The position numbers and the translations under genes are program-made. 64,000 nucleotides of DNA from Eucommia ulmoides (lineage: Eukaryota; Streptophyta; Magnoliopsida; Garryales; Eucommiaceae), in the NCBI GenBank assembly GCA_016647705.1, contig CM028327.1, positions 11,792,365 to 11,856,364 on the forward strand, read 5' to 3'. Positions 13,012 to 25,646 of the stretch are shown piece after piece. The notes under the pieces were generated by a model, which saw only the letters and a program-made list of their open reading frames with translations, searched no databases and was not told the DNA's origin. Each line of letters opens with the position of its first letter. Within the stretch, counting starts at the first letter, position 1.

Positions 13012-13060
<49 letters not shown>
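13012..13060. repeat. (AT)n microsatellite in the foldback loop
   Basis: About 48 bp of TA repeats directly inside the inner edge of the left arm. Confidence 0.95.
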
Positions 13061-13064
<4 letters not shown>

Positions 13065-13610
13065 TAAGACTCGGTGCGCTTATTGCTATCAATTTACTAC
13101 TTGATGTCGTCATTCGAGCTCGTCAAAATTTATTAGACTTTCAGATGTTACCATATTTTATCAGTCTTTACTAGAATTTATCAAATTTTAGCAGGATTTA
13201 CTTGACTTTATTAGACTTTCAAACTTTATTAGAGTTTTAAACTTCATCAAACTTTATCAGACATTTTCATACTTTTTTAGACAAGTCATATCGCTTTCAA
13301 ATTTTATCGGACTTTCCAACTTTATAAGAGTTTCAAATATTATCAAACTTTATCAGACCTTTTGATACCTTTTCAGATAAGTCATATTACTTTCAGACTT
13401 TATTGGACTTCATCAAACTTTCACACTTTTAAGACCATATTAATTTTTTGGCCTTTTCCTCCAAAGGTCCTATTTTGAGAACCAACAACTTTTCCACTCC
13501 TATACAAATAAAAACAACTTTTTAACTTTTATTTTAAAAAAAAAAAAAAAAAACAAAAAAAAATAGTTGAGAGTCCTACTCACATTTTGTAATGACAAAA
13601 TTACCCTCTC

Positions 13611-14766
13611 TGTCAGACCCCGATTTCCTAAAGACAAATAGTTTTGGTTGCATTTTTATAATATTTCGAAAATAGCAGGGAGGATTTTGAAAACAAAGAT
13701 GTAATTTAAAAAGTTTAGGGGACCAAATGGTAAACTTTCAAAAACATTAAAATAAAAATTTGTTTTAATTCATAAACTTAACTAAAATAAAGGGGGTTTA
13801 AGTGCAATTATATATACGTACTATAAGAGAAGTGGTGGAGATGAGGATCGGGCCCTTAACACCCTAACTTCCGCGCATGTATAGTTGTTAGCCGCATTTT
13901 AACATTTAGAAAAAAATGGAGTAGGATGTGTTATTTTGAAATAAAGGGGTGAATTTATGATTTTAAGAAAAAATTAAAAACTTGGATGGGGATTTAAATA
14001 AAGAACTTAAAGGAATTAGAGGGTGGTTAATGTAAATAGGAGATACATATATATATATATATACACACACGAGAACCGCCGGTGGAAGCTAGAGATGTAG
14101 AGAACCGGACGGAGGCTTTGACATGGCAAGCTAGGATCAAACGCAACCACCCAATTCATGCAATTCACTCATGTAAGAAGGATCGAGAAGAAAGAAAACA
14201 GAAGGAAATCTGAGAAAACTAGAGAAAAGAGAGAGAGAGGAGAAGGTTTTGTCGTCGCCGACGGTGTGTTTAGTTCGGTCGTGTGTGGGTGTGCATCGCC
14301 ATCGTTGTGTGGGGGTTAGGTCGCCGGCAGTCAACGACAATAAAGGAGAGAGAGAGAAGTCACTGGCGGTCGGCTGAACCAGGAATCAAAAACAGAAAAA
14401 GAAGGAAGAAATAGAGAAAGAAAGGTTGGTCCAGCGGTCCGAGGATGGTTCGTCAGCGGTAAGCATTTCGGTCGGCCGTTCAGCGTGTGTGTGTGTGTAT
14501 GTGAGTTCGGTTCATCGTCGGTTGTGGGTTGCCGGCGTGGGTTATCGGTAGTTCGCTACGGAGGTGCAGGATCGTCGCTGTCCGTCGCTGACGTTCGGTG
14601 AGTGGGTGTGTATTGTCGTGTGTGTTTCGGCGGTATGTGGGTGTATGTCATGCTTATGGACGTGATCGGTGTAGGGTGGCCGGCGATGGCGTGAGTGATC
14701 GTTGAGGGTGATCGGATGGCGAGGAGAGAGAGAGGGGCGGCCGAGTAGAATCAAAACAGAAAAACG

Positions 14767-14811
<45 letters not shown>

Positions 14812-16253
14812 GAAAAGAAAAGAGGGAAAATTACAGAAACCACCCCAGGAAAATCGAAAACCCATTGTGTGGTTGACAAATGTTTCGGAAACAAGTAAAA
14901 CTTCAATCGATTATTAATTCTTGTTAAATTAAATTTTAATTAGTGTTACAAATCCTAAAATCATAATAATTTCGTGGCGATTAATTAATTTTAGGTACGT
15001 GGTACATAAACGTAGTAACGATTCGGTATATAAAGTCTGCATTGCATGATTAGGATGTTTTAGATAAGATATTAATTTAGACTCTACCACTATTAGATTC
15101 GCAGGCACTGGCGTCCAGATAGAGTGCGGTCAGTGTCAGTTTTGCAAAACGGATATCGAGGTGAGTGTACTGTTTTCTTGCCAAACTATTTTTCTATGAA
15201 TATATATGATGAAATATGTGATTATTTACACTGTATGAATAAATGATATGGATCAAGCAAGATTTGAATGAGTTGGTAAATTGGATTTCGATAGAAAGAA
15301 AGTTGAAAATGAATTTCCGCTGGATTTGGTGGAATTAGACTATGTTTTTAAAAAGAGAATAGGAAACATCTATTTTTTCTAAAAATGCATGGTTTCCTAA
15401 AAATAAAAGGGGACAAGTAATTTTAATAAAATCGGACGTTTTCTTTAAAAGAAAGTGTGAAATATGATTTTTGGATTTAAAAGTTGGTTTTGAAGAAAAG
15501 AGGTAGACGTGGTGATTAAACGATATTTATTGAGTTGTGATTCGATGATGCTGTATTTGATTTTGACGATGCCATGGTTGTTCTCCCCGTAAGGGGTGTG
15601 GATTATATTTCTCCCCAAAAAGGGGTGTAGATATTTCATAAAAAGACATTCCTATGAATGTTACGGTACCGTTGCAACTCCCGATCGTGAGGTTAAAATG
15701 ATCACTATGGCTAGCCAGTGTGTGTGTTGTGGTGGAGTGGGGTGTTTGAGATGTGTGTTTGAGGTGTGTGTTTGAGATGTGGTATTTTACTTATATTGGA
15801 TGATTTATTATTTATTATGGTGATCGGTATGATTTTATACTAGATGGAACTTATCTATATCGCTTAATTTTCACTACTTATATACTTATGTTTGATTCAT
15901 ATTTAATTATGGTAATATTTAGAATGTGTCATTATTTTAAAAATATTTTACTAAGAAGGCAGTACACTCGCAGATACAACAGCTAGGAGTCAGTCCCCTA
16001 CTGGTACTAGGTAGAGCTATGTGATGGAGTCATATAGGCGCTCGATAGAAGCTGTCAAAGGCGAACCTATAAAAAGTTCATGGATAAATACTTTCAGTTC
16101 ATAAATAACGGGACGGGCGTGTCCCCCATAATAGATGTTTGTATTATTAAGTGTATGTATAGTTTATTTCATTAGTTTAGTTGGGATTTTGGTGATGTCA
16201 TGTTGTAGTCACACCAGTCTCGGGATGACGGGTGTCCGGGACGGGTTGTGACA
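13611..16253 (+). mobile_element. Ty3/gypsy solo LTR, copy C (+)
   Basis: TGTCAGACCCCG to GGGTTGTGACA, 2643 bp, with CTCTC on both sides (13606-13610 and 16254-16258). The 5-bp duplication and absence of internal sequence indicate a solo LTR left by LTR-LTR recombination. It interrupts the foldback element, whose (CT)n tract supplied the target. It contains a 37-bp A run at 14767. Confidence 0.8.
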
Positions 16254-16559
16254 CTCTCTCTCTCTCTGCAGGCAGTGGACCCCACCCCTCTCTCTCTCTC
16301 TGTAGGCAGTGGGCCCCGCCCCCTCTCTCTCTGGCCCTGTGCAGTGGGCAGGCGGGCCCCACCACCTCTCTCTCTATCTTTCTCTTTCCTCTCTTCTCTC
16401 ACCGCTCTCTCTCTCTCTCACTCATGGTTTGGATCCAAAAAGGGGCCCACTCCATTTTCTCCCATTTTTATTTTACTCCCCTTATTTAGCATTCTTTCAA
16501 TTTCAAACCCCTATTTTTTTATTTTTCAATTTCACACCTTTTTCTTTATTCTATTTTTC

Positions 16560-16998
16560 TTTTTTCTTTTTTTATTTTTATTTTTGGAACATTTCACTTG
16601 TTCCAAATTAAGTAAATATCTACTGAAAATAAATTAAGTAGATATCTACTGAAAATAAATTAAGGAGATATCTACTGAAAATAAATTAAGTAGATATCTA
16701 CTAAACATTACAGAATTCACTGTGTTTCTACAAGACTTATAGCTGAAATTAAGTAGATATCCACTGAACTAAAAAATATCACAAAGTACCACTTACATTG
16801 TTCTTCAAGAGACAACTTTTTAAGGATTATCATTTGTTCCAAAAATACAAAAAAAAATGGAATAAAGAAAAATGTATGAAATTGAAAAAGGGGCTCACTC
16901 CATTTTCTCCCATTTTCATTTTACTCCCTTTATTTAGCATTTTTTCAATTTCAAACCCCCATTTCTTTATTTTTTAATTTCACACATTTTTCTTTATT

Positions 16999-17037
<39 letters not shown>

Positions 17038-17275
17038 CATTTGTTCCAAATTAAGTAGATATCTACTGAAAATAAATTAAGTAGATATCTACTAAATATT
17101 ACAGAACTCACTGTGTTTCTACAAGATTTGTAGGTGAAATTAAGTAGATATCCCCTGAACTAAAAAATATCGCAAAGTACCACTTATATTGTTCTTCAAG
17201 AGACAACTTTTTAAGGACTATCATTTGTTCCAAAAATACAAAAAAAAAATAGAATAAAGAAAAATGTGTGAAATT
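16560..17275 (+). repeat. Duplicated segment with AGTAGATATCTACT repeats in the right foldback arm
   Basis: A segment of about 300 bp (from near 16577 to 16890) is repeated at 17030-17275, with the same TTCCAAATTAAGTAGATATC, CACTGTGTTTCTACAAGA and TGTTCTTCAAGAGACAACTT blocks. The first copy has four short AAATTAAGTAGATATCTACT steps. The left arm lacks this insert. Confidence 0.85.
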
Positions 17276-17389
17276 AAAAAATAAAGAAATGGGGATTTGA
17301 AATTGAAATAATGCTAAATAAAGGGAGTAAAATAAAAATGGGAGAAAAGGGAGTGGACCCCCTTTTTGGGTCCAAACCGTGAATGAGTA

Positions 17390-17432
<43 letters not shown>

Positions 17433-17660
17433 GGTGAGAAAGAGAGAGAGCAGGCGTGGGGCCCGCCTGCCCACTGCACAGAACTAGAGAGAGAGAGGCG
17501 GCGGGGCCCACCGAGGGGCATGGATTTGTAAATTACAAATTTTCTGAGCGGCAAAATCAGCAATCCAATTTTCATGGGGGTTTTGGGATGATCCAAAAAC
17601 CCATGGTCCTTGAAAAGTTGTTTTTTAGCCATTTGGGACTGCAAAAAAATTTTCCCTATA

Positions 17661-20600
17661 TATTATACGTGTGTGTGTTCTTTATATCATTCAAACATCA
17701 CTTAACTTAACATTCTAATTTGCATCAAAGTTTCACAAAACATACACACAGTCAGTGATTAGCATCATTCAATGGGTCGCCACTACAATTTGGATGATAT
17801 ATTATCTTATTCTTCAAATCCAACTATACATTACTCTCATCAGTGGGTCACAAGGATGAGGGTATCATCAATAGGTGTAGACAACACAATATTTGAATCA
17901 TTCGTCAATTAGGAAAAACAATGCCAACAGTGACACCACATGACCTTCAAATGTCCTTTGCATCGTTACCGTAAAGAAAACAACCGAATGCAGTTTTAAA
18001 TTAGAAGGCATGTGTAAGCGACAATTATAGCATGTTCAGGAAGGTTTGTTAAATGCAACACATACTTACATAACAATTTAAGTGGCACTGAATATCAATC
18101 AAATACTGAAATATCTGATGTTTAAAGTAATTTGGAATATTGTGTCAATAATGCGTTCTACTTTTAAGTAATATTGCTTTTTACTGTATATAAATAATAC
18201 AAAGTTAGTACCACTTGTACCGTATTATTTTGTGCATGAAATTATAATCATGGTATACAAGAAATTAACAAGTACTTCTGAAAATATCTTTATTTCATCT
18301 ACAATAATAACCCTACAACCATATTATCAAAAGCCTTCAATTGAGAAAACTTTAGTACAACATCAAAAATTAAAAATTAAAACTTAAATAAAATTAAGGT
18401 TTATAAGACTTGAAACTTATATCAAAACAAACACATGCCAGATTACAAACACAATTACCATAAAAAATAATTTTGAAATGAAATTGGTTAATTGGAGGGA
18501 CGAGCAACCCTTCATGCTTTATTATCTTCCTTGAAACTCACTAGCTCTAAAACTAAATCATCAGGACAATCTTCAAACAAATTTATATGAATGGCATAGT
18601 CCACACCCTTTGATTCTATTGAAGTTTCCATGTTGTTCACTGATTTCAGTAAGTGCTTTACCTTACTGTGCTCCTTACCAGCAATTATGCGAACTAACCA
18701 TCATTTCTCATTTTTTTAATAACTAACTCCAAGTTACAGTAAATAATGCAAATTGAAAGCCCTCTTTCCTACAGTTGAAAAAAGATATTGGTAAATGCTT
18801 CGTGCACCAACATCAGTTCAAAGACAGTTAGACTATCATGGAGGCATAATTTTTTCCCTTGAAAACTAACAACTCAATTGCCTCTCCTATCTCTAATCAA
18901 TCCTCCAATTATGATGATATATCTACCAAGCATTAGGGAACTTAACTTGACCAAGATGTGTCCCAAACAAAAAATGATCATCAAATAAGAAACTAAAACA
19001 ATAAAATTAAACAATATTAATTTTTAAAAAATTACAATAGTTGTTGTTGTAGATCATGTTACTCATTTTGTTTGCATCCAAAATTTCTCACAAATTATGC
19101 AGGTTGTTGAATGTTAACTCAAGTGACAAAGGAAAATATTAGACTACGTTATTTATAGGAAACTTAGGGCATGAAAAAGGGGGAGAAAAAATAACGAGAA
19201 AATTACTAGGGGGAGAATTGGTTGTGGAAAATGCTGGCGAGAAATACTTGTGGAAATTTTGGCTCAAACAAAAGCAAAAGAAAAATAAAGGAAAATTTTG
19301 GCTTTATATACAACAAATAATGTCAATATCTCATCCACATCCCATTCATATTACTTTCCCAATACCAATTCATTTTAAATATCACTTCAAATGGCGAGCG
19401 AGTCAGGAAATGATGAGGGTAAGGGTAAAAAACCTATGGAGATTTATTGCACTAGGGAAGTTTTAGGGATAGGGAACGATGCTAAGTCCAAAAATGAGAT
19501 ATATACATGGCATGATCCAAATACCTTTGAAAAAATCATGCTTTGGAGCAAAAGACGTACCGTGATGCCTACAAGTATGGCTAGATTATCATGATCAAAT
19601 GTGTAACCCTAGATGTCTGCGTGATCCATGGGATCTTTTTTTCTCAAAAAGTGGTATTCGAAGAAAACTTGATGTCTCTAGCGCGTGGCTAAATCCTATC
19701 ATTGGAAAATAAACTTTCTTATTTCATGGTAATCTTTTTATTGACACTGTCCGATGGGTTAATTGTTGTTATCACGAGATGTGCAACTATACTCCCTGAC
19801 ATAAGGATAATGAAGAACCAATTTACATTAGCCAACTTTAATTAAAAAGATAAACTTATATGAGGCATAGTGTCACCGGTAACACTTCAAGATTCCAAAA
19901 ATACGTTCTATCAAAAATTTTAACCACAAATCAGACAACATTAATAAAATTTATCACGCATTGAAAAACAAAATTGAAAAATTGAGAAGCGGATTCATGT
20001 GAAACAATGACTCCACTATATTCGGAAGAATAATGCTCCATATGCAAACAAGTAGATCGCAAAATATGTTACTAATCCACAATACATAGATAATCCAACA
20101 TTGTTCACTTAATATGACAGAGCTGCTCATTATGAATGGTTTGATCAAATAATTTAGTTACCAAAATGATAAGTTAAATATTTTGTTATTTATATTTGTT
20201 TTATTTTTATGTCTTCTTCTATTTTTCCTATTACCTATATTTATCCCCCTTCAATTTTAATTTGTCTTCTCCTTAAATTTTTTTTTATTGCAATGCTTTT
20301 ATTTTCTTCTTCTAATTCAATTGAAATTCACATGTTTAACCAGGAAAATAAAATACAATTTTTCTAATTTCAATAAATTAACTAAATAACAAACTCTTAC
20401 AACACATTATTCCTTTTTTTTAGATGTAAAAAATGGGATCTTTTTCAAAAAATAACCATCTTATACATATGAAAAGAAAGAAAGAAAAAACTTTGAAAAA
20501 TAAGGGGACAAAAGACACAATTACAAGAGCAAAAACCAAGACCTCCTTGACATTTTCTGGTTAACAACGTTATTCCAAATAGCATTTTTAAGTTCGCCTC

Positions 20601-20858
20601 CTCAAGAGGCTTTTTCACATATTAAAATTTTATCGGAATAGTATTTTGACGGTTGAAAATGCTATTCCAAATAGCACTTTCATGTTGAAAATGTTATTTG
20701 GATAGCATATGTAAAAGCACTATTCAAAATAGTATTTTATGGAGAAAACACTATCCCAAATTGCGTGTAAGTCCGATAGTTGGAGAAATAAGTTTCCAAC
20801 TACCGTAAGGGTGGGAAAGGCTTTCCCCTCCTATTGGAGGAAAAAATAGAGCATCTAA
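17661..20858. other. Gene-free stretch
   Basis: AT-rich sequence with short open frames only (for example 19391-19594 on +). A minus-strand region near 18540-18700 has locally coding-like composition (LFEDCPDDLVLEL), perhaps a transposon or gene remnant, but no family was recognised. Between 20570 and 20760 the palindromic step TGCTATTCCAAATAGCA recurs several times. Confidence 0.5.
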
Positions 20859-21916
20859 GGCCGTGTTTGGTAACTGTTTCCATCCAATCCCATCTCTATT
20901 CTCAGATTTTTGGGATTTATGTTCGGAAACACCGTTTGGTAAAACTGCTTCCCATCCCACTCCATCCCAAAATTCTAGAATTGATTCTTTATTTTGTGAA
21001 GAGGGTGAGAAACAAAAAAAAAAATTGTTTCTTCTCATTCCCAAACCAAAAAAAGACACGGTCGGTATTAACAGAATTGTTAGTAAGGTATGGCCTTTAA
21101 CTCTTGTAAGCCTCTCTTTTCTTTAACTTTTTCTTTTCATTTTTCGTCTTCTTTAATGTTGTTCTTTGTGTGCTTTTGTTGTTCGTCGTCCACCTCCGTC
21201 CTCTCCATCCTCCTCCTGGATGTCTTCTTCGTTATCCCCATCGCCATTACTAATCGATTTCGTTTGTCCTCGTCGCCATCGCCAATCGATTTCTTCCATG
21301 GCCATTATCTTCTTCGTCTACTTTAAGTCATCGTCGCCATCGTCGTTCGCTCCTACTCCTCGTTATTTTCATCGTCCTCTTTCTCCTCCTCATCGTCCTC
21401 CTCCTCATTGCCATTGTCTTCACCGTCTTACAGTTTCTTCATCTTAGCTTGTCGCCATCGCTAATTGATTTCGATTACAAAATTAGGGTTTCAATTTCGA
21501 TTTGTAATCGATTTCGATTTCGAGCAACAACTCCTGTTAGGGTTTCGACTTTGATTTCGATTGGGGTTTAAGATTTCGATTTCGATTTCAATTTCGATTG
21601 GGGTTTAAGATTCCAATTTCAATTTTGATTTTGATTGGAGTTTAGAATTTCAATTTTGATTAGGGTTTAGGGTTTGATTGTTTAATGATTTATTGATTGT
21701 AGTTTAGAGTTCGATTGCTTGATGATTTCTCAATTGTGGTTTAGGGTTCGTTCTTCATTTCTAGGATAATATCGTTACAAAATGCGATTTTGTTCCCAGA
21801 ACCAAAAAAAATTATCGTTACCAAAAGTGATTCTGCTCCCAAGAAGGAAACAGAATTATCATCCCATCACATCCCACTTGGATGGGATAGGATAGAAACG
21901 GTTACCAAACAGACCC
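20859..21916. mobile_element. PIF/Harbinger-like non-autonomous element (1.06 kb)
   Basis: Inverted ends GGCCGTGTTTGGTAAC (left) and GGGTCTGTTTGGTAAC (right, inverted) flanked by TAA at 20856-20858 and 21917-21919, the 3-bp TWA-type duplication of the superfamily. The interior has a pyrimidine-rich zone and a GATTTCGATTTCGATT repeat (21475-21700). It has no transposase. Confidence 0.75.
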
Positions 21917-21919
21917 TAA

Positions 21920-22976
21920 ATGTACACCTCATTTTTCTAGCACACAAGCATTTATTCTGGTTCGGTCAAGCTAATCTTGCCTACGTCCAGTCTCCCGAGC
22001 TCCACGGAGATTCGCAATCCACTAAACCACTTGATTCCTTTACTAGGTAGGAACCAAACCCTTACAACTCACGATTCTTTTACAGGCATAGAATCAACAT
22101 TTACAATTTACTTTTTTCACAAGTTAAGGATGAACCTTATCTTTTTACCAGGCTAAAGATAAATCTAACACTCTCTCACTTATCCTTTTCATAGGGAATA
22201 ATAAACATTTACAAATAACTCAAAAAACAATTCAATTGCAGGATGAATCAAAACCTAATTCTTTTCAAGGAAAAGAATAACCTAAAATTTTTACCAAGAT
22301 AAAAATCAAACCCTAATTTTTTTCACAAGAAAAAAAATCGAAACTTAGCTATCCTAACTAGACATTATCCCAAACGTGTCTAATCCACTTAAACCCACAA
22401 ATACAAAAAAATATGAGTTTCTTCCCACAAGAATATTTTACCAACTCAATAAGAATATACTCGATTAATGTCTCGAATAATTACTACGTGATAGATACAA
22501 TGTGAGATAATTCCAATATGATTAATAAATAATGTGGGTAACACAAATTTAGCATGTAATTAAATAATAAGGCAGAAATCATTTAGAAAAGATTTCAGGC
22601 TTTTAAGTTCAAAATGATTTTTCTAACAATCCTATACCAAGCAATCAAGATAAATAAAATTTCAAAGCAAATTAAAAAGCTTGGATAGATCTCACTGGGA
22701 AAACACCGAAGGCGATGACAATGTAGCAAGTAAAACTCAAATCGGTAACGCCAAACAACAAATGTTTTAGATCAAAAGCTTATAATGAATCTCTTGTAAA
22801 AAACTCAACGTAAATCTCACTCTTATAAAAGCTCAAACTAATGTTCTTGATGTATTTAGTTCAATTCTCGTAGGTCTCTATTAATAAACCAATAACTAGC
22901 CCTCCAACGGCTAGTTTTTCAAAGATATGTCATAAAATGACACTTTAATACCCCATATATCATAACTGTCATGATC
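21920..22976 (+). mobile_element. Uncertain LTR-like relic, part 1
   Basis: The sequence up to LTR copy D, again between D and E (24790-25646), and just after E seems to be one older unit. It contains repeated CAGTTGACCGAT-type motifs (25045-25320), a TATA-like run (AGTATATAAGTAAAGAG) at 25509 and, after E, CATTGGGTTCAACA. This looks like a copia (SIRE/Maximus-like) LTR, but its ends were not fixed. Confidence 0.4.
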
Positions 22977-24789
22977 CGATTTCCTAGGGTCGCCACGCGA
23001 TTTCTTCCAAAGAGAATTATAAGTAAAATTAAAATAATGAATATTTTATTACTCGTAAATCTGAGCAAATTTTACAAACTACGGTGATAATTATAATTAT
23101 CAATTTATCGAATCAATTTTATAATAGTAAATAATAATTACAATTATTACAAATTAAATAGAAATTCAAATATTACTTATACCATAAATTTACAAAACAA
23201 TCCCAAAAATATTAAACTTATATAAAATAATATTTTCAAAATATAAATTTTTGGGGTATTACAATAATATTTTCAAAATATAAATTTTCAGGTTATTACA
23301 ATCTACCTTCCTTAAATAAATTTCGTACTCGCAATTTTGATCAAAACAGTAATAATTGAGAATCTCACCGCACAGACATGTAAATATGTATATTTATATA
23401 TCAAAAATATATACGTGAATTCGAGAAATATAGTGGGTATATAAATATCTAATTTCCGAATAATACAATTTAAGATAAAAATTGTAAATTTTATTAAAAT
23501 GATAATTTTTAGTATTTCGTCGACTAATAATATTATTAGTAGTCAATTAATATTTTTCTGTAAATTAAATTATTAATAGGAAGAAATATGTAATCGTTGT
23601 TATAGTAACTTTTATATAGTTAATATTGACTGAAGAATTGGACGTGTAATAATTTCGTATAATCAAAAAATTTGGGAATGGAAAAGATTGCATATTTAGG
23701 GTCACGCATTGTATATTATATTTATTTAAATAAATTCTTAATTTAAGCATTGTTAGGTTCACAGGCGACGTCGACCATGTCAGCATTACGACAGCAACAT
23801 ATTTATTAGCGCAAAAATCGAGGTGAGTATATTGTCTTCTATATAAATTGTCAAATTATATTTTTGTACTAAAATGTGAAAAGAAAATGTTTATTAAAAT
23901 GAATGATTTTATAACGTGATGCGAATCAAATAAATTTTTAAATACGAAAAGTGATTTTATTATCCGATTATGCAATAGTGTGATCCCGACATGAGGGAAT
24001 GTCCTGTGAGATGTTGTTGGTCTCAACAAGAGGGCATGTCCTATAGGACGTTATATTCTGATCTGACAAGAGGGCAAGTCCTGCAGGTGGTTAATATATG
24101 TTATTGTTAATGATGATGATTATCATCATGATATAGTGGTTTATACCACGTGTTGGATCCTACCATTGGAGATATTAAATGGCCTTGACACTGATAAAAA
24201 TCTTAGATTATACAGTTATACAGGTTACGGCACCGTTATAACTCCCGATCATGAGGTAAAACAATCATATGGCTAATAGAAAAATATGTGTGTGGTATTT
24301 TATTATATCAAAACAATCTGATTGGTTAATTTAAATACATTTATTTTATTGTGATGATAGTTGTGAAATTTTATTTCGGCTCAGTGTGTGATTATCTTTA
24401 TATTATGTTTTGAAAAGTGATATTTGATAATTATGCTTGATCCATAAATTATTTTTATATTATAAAGAAAGTATACTGATAAAATATTTGGCCTCAGGTA
24501 CCGCAGCTAGAGACGGTCCATTACTGGCACTAGGTACAGTCAGAGGGTGGTGTCATTTTTTTTTTTATTGGCAAGTCTGATGTGAACCGTGAAAGTTTAG
24601 TTTTTTGTAATTTTATTGTGGATATTTAGGACATGTGTATTCCTGAATTTTGAAGTTGGTAAATATATTTTTAGGGAAAAAAATCTATAACACTATATGT
24701 TTATATATATATTTGTTGGTTGGTCAGGTAATATCAAGTCGACGTCACGCCCAACCTCGGGCGTTGGGGGCCCGGGGTGGGGTATGACA
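22977..24789 (+). mobile_element. Ty3/gypsy solo LTR, copy D (+)
   Basis: TGTCATGATCCGATTTCC to GGGGTGGGGTATGACA, 1813 bp, with an exact ATAAC duplication at 22972-22976 and 24790-24794. It is the shortest copy and retains the family blocks, including ACTCCCGATCATGAGGT and GGCACTAGGTACAGTC. Confidence 0.85.
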
Positions 24790-25646
24790 ATAACCCTTCA
24801 TTTCAGGTATATTCCACTTCAAAATATCTTTCAAATCTCTCACTTAGGTCCATAAAAATATTCTCTATTTAAAACCACAGAAATAAAAAATATTATATCA
24901 TTTAAATTAAGAGAATCTCAAAATATATGGACTATATCAATAGAGATCACTAAATAGGTCTGAAATACATTCAAATCCCTCAAATCCCTCTCTTGGAATC
25001 ATAGAAAACAGATATTTTTTACCAAGACACCAAATCAAACTGAAGTAGTCGGTTGACCGATATGCCCCATTTAGTTGACCGACTGTGCAAGCTTTCAAAT
25101 TAGTCATTGGTATAGCTCCAGTCAGTTGATCGACCTTCTTCATTTGGTTGACCGATTAGATCAGTGTGCTCAGTTCCTTATCCATTTTCAACTACTGTTT
25201 CAAACTGTTAACCAATTACTTTTCTCAATTGACCAACTAGATCAGTAGCACTTCATTTTAACTACAAAACTTAATGTTTTATTCAGTTGACCGCTTCCTT
25301 TTCTCAGTTGATCGAATTGACCCAAAAACACAACGTTTAATACTTTAAAACATATTTTTTTAATTAGGTCAATTATCAAAATCATTTCACATAAGGAGCA
25401 TATAAAATATGTCATTTTAGGATCTTAGACTTATCACTTCTTATCATGACACACATAGAATTAACTCATTTTAAGTGTCGTGTATGATCCTAATTTGGAT
25501 TGCATTAAGAGTATATAAGTAAAGAGTTGTTTTCACCTAATTTTCTTCAACGTCTTCAAAACTCTTCACATCTTTGTCATTTCCATCTTGCACTCTTTAT
25601 GTTTTCTTCATCAAATCTTCTTCTTAATCAAATGCATGGAACTCTA
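24790..25646 (+). mobile_element. Uncertain LTR-like relic, part 2 (between copies D and E)
   Basis: Continuation of the unit interrupted by copy D. Repeated TTGACCGA/TTGATCGA motifs (25045-25320), then a TATA-like run and a CT-rich leader-like stretch. It resembles LTR promoter architecture. Confidence 0.4.

Larger units (their letters stand above)
12084..17660. mobile_element. Large foldback (inverted-repeat) DNA element, split by LTR copy C
   Basis: The outer ends are inverted: GCAGTCCCAAATGGCC near 12100 pairs with GCCATTTGGGACTGC near 17640, and similarity continues for hundreds of bases through CCCATGAAAATTGGATTG and TTGTAATTTACAAATCCATG. The inner edges of the arms pair as well: 12879-13008 with 13449-13606 (GGACCTTTGGAGGAAAAGGC). 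So the whole is one hairpin with arms of about 0.9 kb (left) and 1.6 kb (right) around a loop at 13009-13448. Each arm contains its own CT/GA-rich palindrome (centre about 12575 on the left). No transposase is visible. It may be a Mutator-like or foldback element; the class is uncertain. Confidence 0.75.

Noticed and set aside
16248-17644. Ser/Leu-rich frames of 100-178 residues
   Set aside because: Same CT-repeat artefact in the right foldback arm.
19391-19594. Frame starting MASESGNDEGKGKKPMEIY
   Set aside because: It has a plausible start but is short, with no recognised domain. It might be the first exon of a transposon gene or a decayed host gene; evidence is too thin to list as a gene.
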